Assembly (NCBI GenBank): GCA_023678885.1 | Contig: CM042998.1 | Span: forward strand, 6,761,820-6,825,819 | Direction: 5' to 3' | DNA: 64,000 bases | Origin: Pogostemon cablin | Taxonomy: Eukaryota > Streptophyta > Magnoliopsida > Lamiales > Lamiaceae | In this document: positions 59,409-64,000 of the stretch, piece after piece | Layout of the letters: the number at the start of each line of letters is the position of its first letter | Position numbering within the stretch: position 1 is the stretch's first letter | Notes under the pieces: generated by a model | The model's database searches: none | What the model saw: the letters and a program-made list of their open reading frames with translations, nothing else | What the model was told of the DNA's origin: nothing | Position numbers and translations under genes: made by a program

Positions 59409-60748
59409 ATGAGTACACGAGGTAGAGGATCTTCCTCTTATAGAGGAAGAGGTGGCCGAGGAAAAATGCCTGAGATAATATCTCAACATGGCAGTAAAAA
59501 GCTCGTAGCAATGAATAGAGCTGAAGAAGAAGCATATCAAGAATTTCTTAATAAAAGAAACAAACTGCATAAACCAAATGAAGAAAGTAATACTTCTTCA
59601 TCATCATATGCTCAAGTGGTTGAAAAAGAAGAATCTGATAATATTGGATTCATTCAAAATGAATATAAAGAAATAATATTTCTCTTAGAAGAAAGAGATT
59701 TAAAATGGATCAATGATCCTTGGACACTAATGCAAAGATATATGGATAATAGTTCCATGCAAATGAGGACTTATAAGTCAAGATATCTGTATGAACAGAT
59801 ATTACTTCAAACTGGTTCTTGTGATATTACACATTTTATAGGAATTAGCAATGAAATTTATAATTTCAGCAAAATAATAATTAAAAAGGTAATATCCATG
59901 GAAGATTGGGGAATTTCTCCATTAAGAGAAAAAGATGTTATGAATAATAAAGGAGTCCCGATGAAATATAATTATTGGGATTATTGTGATGTCTTTATAA
60001 AGGTACTTAATTATGAAAATGATAAAAAGAAACATACTTGGTTTATCAAGATATGTTCAAATGTTTATAAGGATGATATCCCACACTGGTTTATAAACTG
60101 GTTTCATTGTTTTGGCCCCACTTCAATTATTTTACCAGAAATATGAAAATTTCATTTGATAGATGGATATATCCCCAAAACTTTTAAAAAAACAAGAATT
60201 AAAATTATACATTGAGGGTATAGCCTCATGTTACTTATTTATTAAATTTTCAATATCATGGATATTTAAATGTTCTCCAGAAGTAGGTAATACAGAAACA
60301 TGAATTCCATGTATATACAGGACATTTTATACTAAATTCTGGGATAAAATGTTATGTATAGATCCCAAAACAAATCAGATTTATGGGATAGAGACAATGG
60401 ATCTCTTGGAGAAAAAATTAAAATTATATAGTAATACTTATAGAGAAGTTCGTACTCCTTCTCCATTCGATCATATTTTGAGAAAATCCAAAATGAAGTC
60501 AGAAAATCTGACAAGAGAGCAGATGATAGCTGCCTATATTGAGGAAATGAAGAAGGATTTGATATCTCAATTTGGAGATGATAATAAATCAGAGTCTACT
60601 ATGGTTTCTGAATAAATGCAAGATGCACAAGATCCAAATGATGTGGATCTAGATGAAATTTTTATGGCAATTCAGGATACTCTGATAGAAAAATTTATAC
60701 CTGAAAAAGAAGCATATTCATCATCATCAATTCACAAAGGAAAATAAT
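59409..60748 (+). pseudogene. Right copy: ORF 3, longer open part
   Basis: ATG at 59409 overlaps the polyprotein TGA (59410-59412). Open for 245 codons to TGA at 60144. It begins 'STRGRGSSSYRGRGGRGK' and includes 'PLREKDVMNNKGVPMKYNYW', 'HTWFIKI' and 'PHWFINWFHCFGPTSIILPE', the most conserved-looking part. A further piece at 60349-60615 ends in TAA; the homologous tail continues to TAA at about 60748. Role unknown; see the left copy. Confidence 0.65.
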
Positions 60749-61556
60749 ATACCTGAAGAAATGATGTCATTGCTTTCGACATAAACAGTAAGCAGCCAGA
60801 CAGGATACTGTTTATAAATAGTAAAGAAGCCGGACAAATCACTGTTCATCAACAGTAAATTACTGTATACTTTTGACTTACTGTAGCACTTTATACTGTG
60901 CAGACCGAAAATTTGGCTTTTTACTGTTCATTCACGCGATTTCTACTATTGGGACGCGTTTTCTTATTGTATAAATAGTTTAGAAGTTTTTCATTTTGAG
61001 GCATCGATCAGAACGCTCTCCCTTCTCTCTTCTGATCACCCTTGTAAGCTCATGTGTTAAGCATCCCCTTCTTTTGTATATATAAGTTTGTATTAATAAA
61101 AGAAGTATTCTGAGTACATATACTTTGTAAATATTTACAGTCTTTTAATTTTTATTATTTTTTTTAATTTTTATCATGTTCATGTTTAGCTTAATAGGCT
61201 AAATTATCCATGTGTCAACATTCATAACTATTAATTGTGCTAGCATAAAACTTATATAGTTTATGGCTAGGATATTCTGATGAGAATCTAATGGTGTCAG
61301 ATAGATATTAACTGGCCTTAAAATAAAATGATACCTTAAATATGTTGATCTTGTGAGTCCCAGTTTTAGCCGTTTGAAAGGCGTTGTGATGGGCATGCTG
61401 GAGGTTTTATTTGGGTATGATTTTATTTAAAGATGTCGATTTTAGTTCCATTCTGTAAAATGTCCTCAATGATTCTTATTAGCGATCCTGTCCCTAGATG
61501 GTATCAGAGTCATGGTAGTTATAATTGATATGTTATGAATCAACACATATTTTATC
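60749..61556 (+). promoter_or_regulatory. Right copy: intergenic promoter, poly(A) signal and leader
   Basis: TATA box TATAAATA at 60970-60977, poly(A) signal AATAAA at 61095-61100 and primer site at 61499, in the order expected for the pregenomic RNA of a plant pararetrovirus. The 69-nt segment around the TATA box (60923-60991) is missing in the left copy. It points outward, to the right flank. Confidence 0.75.
61499..61515 (+). promoter_or_regulatory. Right copy: tRNA-Met primer-binding site
   Basis: TGGTATCAGAGTCATGG, one change (C to T) from the left copy. Confidence 0.8.
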
Positions 61557-62176
61557 ATGAATTTCATGAATATGATTAATAAGAAGAATAATATTAAGAA
61601 TATTAGAAATGAGGAATATGATATTGCAGAGAATTTAGATCTGCTTAATAAGTGGATCATCCCTAAGATAGAACCTAGATTAATATATCAATTAGATACT
61701 TTTGAAAAAATAGGTTTACAACAAGTAGTCAAAACTACTGAAAAATCGATTTCATTAAATAATAATGATATGGTAATTAAATTATTATCTGAAAATGATA
61801 TAAGGTGCTTATAGCAACACTCATAAATTCCTTCATATAGGATTAGTGCAAATTGCATTTAAATCTTTGATTTTAAAGGGATTACCAAAAAGCTTTATAG
61901 CAGCTTTAAGAGATGGTAGAAATTTGAATTGGAAGCAATCTTTAATGGGTATTATATAATCCAACTTAGTCAATGGACCAGTTTATTTTAATGTTTATCC
62001 TAATTTACAATTGTCTTTATCTGATGTCAATATATTTTATGTTTTAACATTAAATGTTAAAACACATGATTATAATTATATTCCTGTAACAGAACTTATA
62101 TGTATCTGTTACAGAATATATTATAAACCATTGTATACACTGAATCCTCAGTGTAAACGTATTGATAAAATGAAAA
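61557..62176 (+). pseudogene. Right copy: movement protein, truncated
   Basis: Starts with the same ATG context as the left copy. Open for 85 codons to a frameshift near 61803. Recognisable further, with more damage, until the viral sequence ends at 62176, about two thirds through the protein. Confidence 0.75.
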
Positions 62177-62210
62177 ACTTCTAAACTATTTATACTATAA
62201 TAATAATAAT

Positions 62211-62232
62211 AATAAAATATAATAATATTATT
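62211..62232. repeat. Direct repeat flanking the viral block, right
   Basis: Same 22 bp as 47039-47060. It lies 34 nt beyond the right viral end; the filler between contains (TAA)n. Confidence 0.65.
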
Positions 62233-64000
62233 AAAAAAAATAATTCATTTTAAATATCTGTTTGTAATTTGCGTGATCCGAATTCTTTAATTTGCTTAGA
62301 GCCGGCCGCCGCCAATTTTGATTAAAGGATACTAATTTTAATTAACCAAACACGGCCTTGTTTTGCTTCAAGTCTTTTCTATTTTTTATTTTTATTTTAT
62401 ATTAATGGATAGGATATGATTTATACGTCTAACATAAAAAGATTCATAAGATGGTCTTACACAAGACTTACCCTTTTATTAATATTTCAAAATTTCAAAA
62501 TTAATCCATTTACTATCAAAATTAAAAATTAAAAATAAAAAAATTCATTTATCGATAGGAGTTACATCTACATATCTTTTTATGTTTTTCTATTTTGCTA
62601 TGTTAAACTTTTTTTATGTGGAAAATATATATTTAGATTCAATGTTAACTCCTAACACCTATATTTTCACTAGTTGAATTTTTTGGGTAATTTTGGGCAC
62701 CTCCAAATTTATAGCTAAAAAGGTAGTGGGGGTAGTTTTTTTGTTTTTTAAAAAATTAATTATTTTTTCATTTTTAATGGTAGAAATTGAATTGTGTGTT
62801 AATTTAATGGTTAAAATTATCTAGGTGAACCCGATCAGGTACCCGAAGTTTTTTTTTTACACGCATGCTAATTATAAAAAATAATTTGATTAATGAAATA
62901 TTAATATTTTGATGCATTCTTAATTTTGTAATCATAAAATATATTTATTATCCTTTAAACATTACTTAATTAAATTTATTTATTTTTTTAATTATCAATT
63001 ATTTTTCCATAATAAAAAACAATTTTGTATTATTACATCCTTATCTTATCAAATTTAATTTTGAATTCTCCTTATATCATTAATTTTAATATGAATAAAT
63101 AAATAATTTTATTATCAATGTATAAATAAATATTTTTAATTAATTAAGTAAAATAACATATAAATTTAAATATCTCACAACATAATTAATATATACTCAC
63201 TATCTAAATCCTAACATTATTATGAAAATTAATATTATTATGATGTGATTTGGATTTATTATATTCTTTTATATAATTATTGAAAAAAATGATAAAAGAG
63301 ATCAAATAAAATATTACCTCAAATATTAAACATTAAAAAATTATTTAAATCACACCTAATTAATTTATTAGTATAAGAATACTTATTTTTAAAAAAAAGG
63401 TATTTTTGGGTACCCGAATTTTCAAATATAAGAATTTCTGATCGGGTTCGAATAATGAAATTTCCAACCCGAAATTTCGGGTACCCGATCCAATGTCTAC
63501 CCCTAGCGAGTTATTAGTAGCCAGTAGGTGAGCAATTTGAGATATAAACCTCATTGGATGAGAGTTATATGCTGGGCATATTAATATGGTTTTTTTTTTT
63601 TTCATCATTTTGATGCCTTTAAAAACAATTTTTTTTTATTTTGAAAGTTAATTAATCAATTAAAAATTTAAAATACTATGAACTAATTTGAAATTTTTAT
63701 TTTTCTTAATATTACAGTAATTCCATATAGCACAATCAGTTGACTGGCACATACTAGTCAGTAAATAGATTAAATTATGAAATTTTAAAAGTTAATACAC
63801 AAATTTAAATTTTCTAAAAGGTCTAGACTAATTTAAAATTAGATCTCTCAAATTTATTTTTCCTTTATTTAAATAAAAAATAGTTAGAATTTAAATAATT
63901 TTATCATATGCAATTGTTTAAACATTTTAAATTCTAAAAAAAAAAAGGTTTTGCATGACATCAAAAGTTATTTAAAAGAAAAAAGGAAAGTGATTAAGTA
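62233..64000. other. AT-rich flank with MITE debris, no gene
   Basis: Contains 'ccaaacacggcc', the end of a Tourist/PIF-type MITE as at 18.6 kb, and 'ggtcttacacaagactta' near 62455, related to 42790. It also has GGGTACCCG-type words at 62840 and 63410-63500 typical of hAT MITE ends ('gggtacccgatcc', 'tctacccctag'). The 82-codon minus-strand ORF at 63360-63608 overlaps these and is not taken as a gene. Confidence 0.5.

Larger units (their letters stand above)
55185..59412 (+). pseudogene. Right copy: capsid-protease-RT-RNase H polyprotein, broken
   Basis: Mirror of the left copy; starts inside the capsid region. Open pieces are 55398-55763, 55842-56063, 56294-56827, 57049-57324, 57372-57779, 57776-58012, 58067-58390, 58498-58824 and 58876-59073. 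Lesions include TAA near 55761, TGA near 56062, a 2-nt insertion near 56275, TAA within the zinc knuckle (56727-56770), a 1-nt loss near 57315, TAG near 58010, shifts near 58360-58440, and TAG near 58821 and 59071. The lesions mostly differ from those of the left copy. Confidence 0.85.
47061..62176. mobile_element. Endogenous plant pararetrovirus (Caulimoviridae type), inverted head-to-head dimer
   Basis: Two copies of one viral genome. The left (47061-55189) reads on the minus strand, the right (55185-62176) on the plus strand. The family is shown by movement protein, capsid-like region with CCHC knuckle, aspartic protease, reverse transcriptase with YIDD, RNase H, a tRNA-Met primer site, and no integrase or LTRs. 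Three ORFs are deduced. The left copy is permuted and covers just over one genome. Both copies carry many stops and frameshifts. The genus is not resolved; florendo-, solendo- or petuvirus-like relatives would be the first to compare. Confidence 0.9.

Noticed and set aside
47061..62176. A replication-competent endogenous virus
   Set aside because: Both copies have multiple stops and frameshifts in the polyprotein and ORF 3, the left one lacks the TATA region and has a changed protease site, and the right one lacks the end of the movement protein.
47061..62176. An LTR retrotransposon in place of a pararetrovirus
   Set aside because: No LTRs, no integrase domain after RNase H, circular permutation, a movement-protein ORF and an ORF after RNase H all fit Caulimoviridae.

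Overview
The window is plant nuclear DNA, and the gene families point to a eudicot. It is AT-rich and has long introns with plant splice sites. It holds a TPS-a type terpene synthase remnant, Athila-like Ty3/Gypsy retrotransposons, Stowaway and hAT MITEs, a TRIM, a SINE, Helitron-like ends and an endogenous plant pararetrovirus. Lamiales would fit the terpene synthase, but that is only a guess. I see no intact host gene. Nearly everything is mobile DNA or its debris.

Layout. 1-566: a minus-strand LTR with an initiator-Met primer site, whose element body lies left of the window. 1211-6728: a terpene synthase pseudogene. Exons 2-7 are readable and exon 1 is absent; it carries stops, a 20-nt exon loss and a broken donor site, and its introns are full of MITEs. 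6990-11492: a complete non-coding Athila-like LTR element (4.5 kb) with a perfect 5-bp target duplication. 11.6-12.6 kb: four Stowaway-like MITEs, one nested in another. 14.1-14.6 kb: a TRIM with a SINE inside it. 14.6-18.4 kb: AT-rich degenerate repeats with a Helitron-like end. 19.5-20.9 kb: an LTR-like block. 21.1-35.0 kb: a chain of four LTRs of one Athila-like family, holding ORF1-like, gag and protease remnants but no reverse transcriptase. 35.8-45.9 kb: a repeat-rich locus split by a 9-kb Athila-like element (36474-45529), itself split by a Helitron-like insert carrying a hAT MITE. 47.06-62.2 kb: two copies of a Caulimoviridae-type pararetrovirus in head-to-head inverted orientation. 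62.2-64 kb: AT-rich DNA without genes.

The most notable structure is the inverted pararetrovirus pair. Each copy shows movement protein, then capsid/zinc knuckle/aspartic protease/reverse transcriptase/RNase H, then a third ORF with an RG-rich start. The left copy is circularly permuted with about 0.52 kb of terminal redundancy, which gives a viral circle of 7,537 bp. The two arms (about 6.9 kb each) meet at a 63-nt loop with a 5-nt microhomology, and the whole block is bracketed by a 22-bp AT-rich direct repeat. Both copies are broken in many places; only the left movement-protein ORF is open. A transcript across the block could fold into a very long hairpin.

The Athila-like families, although different in sequence, share a short GTTGCTC/GAGCAAC stem-loop 16-18 nt upstream of the 3' LTR and a conserved 3' non-coding block. 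Two of them also share clusters of TCGACC/GGTCGA words upstream of the LTR TATA box.
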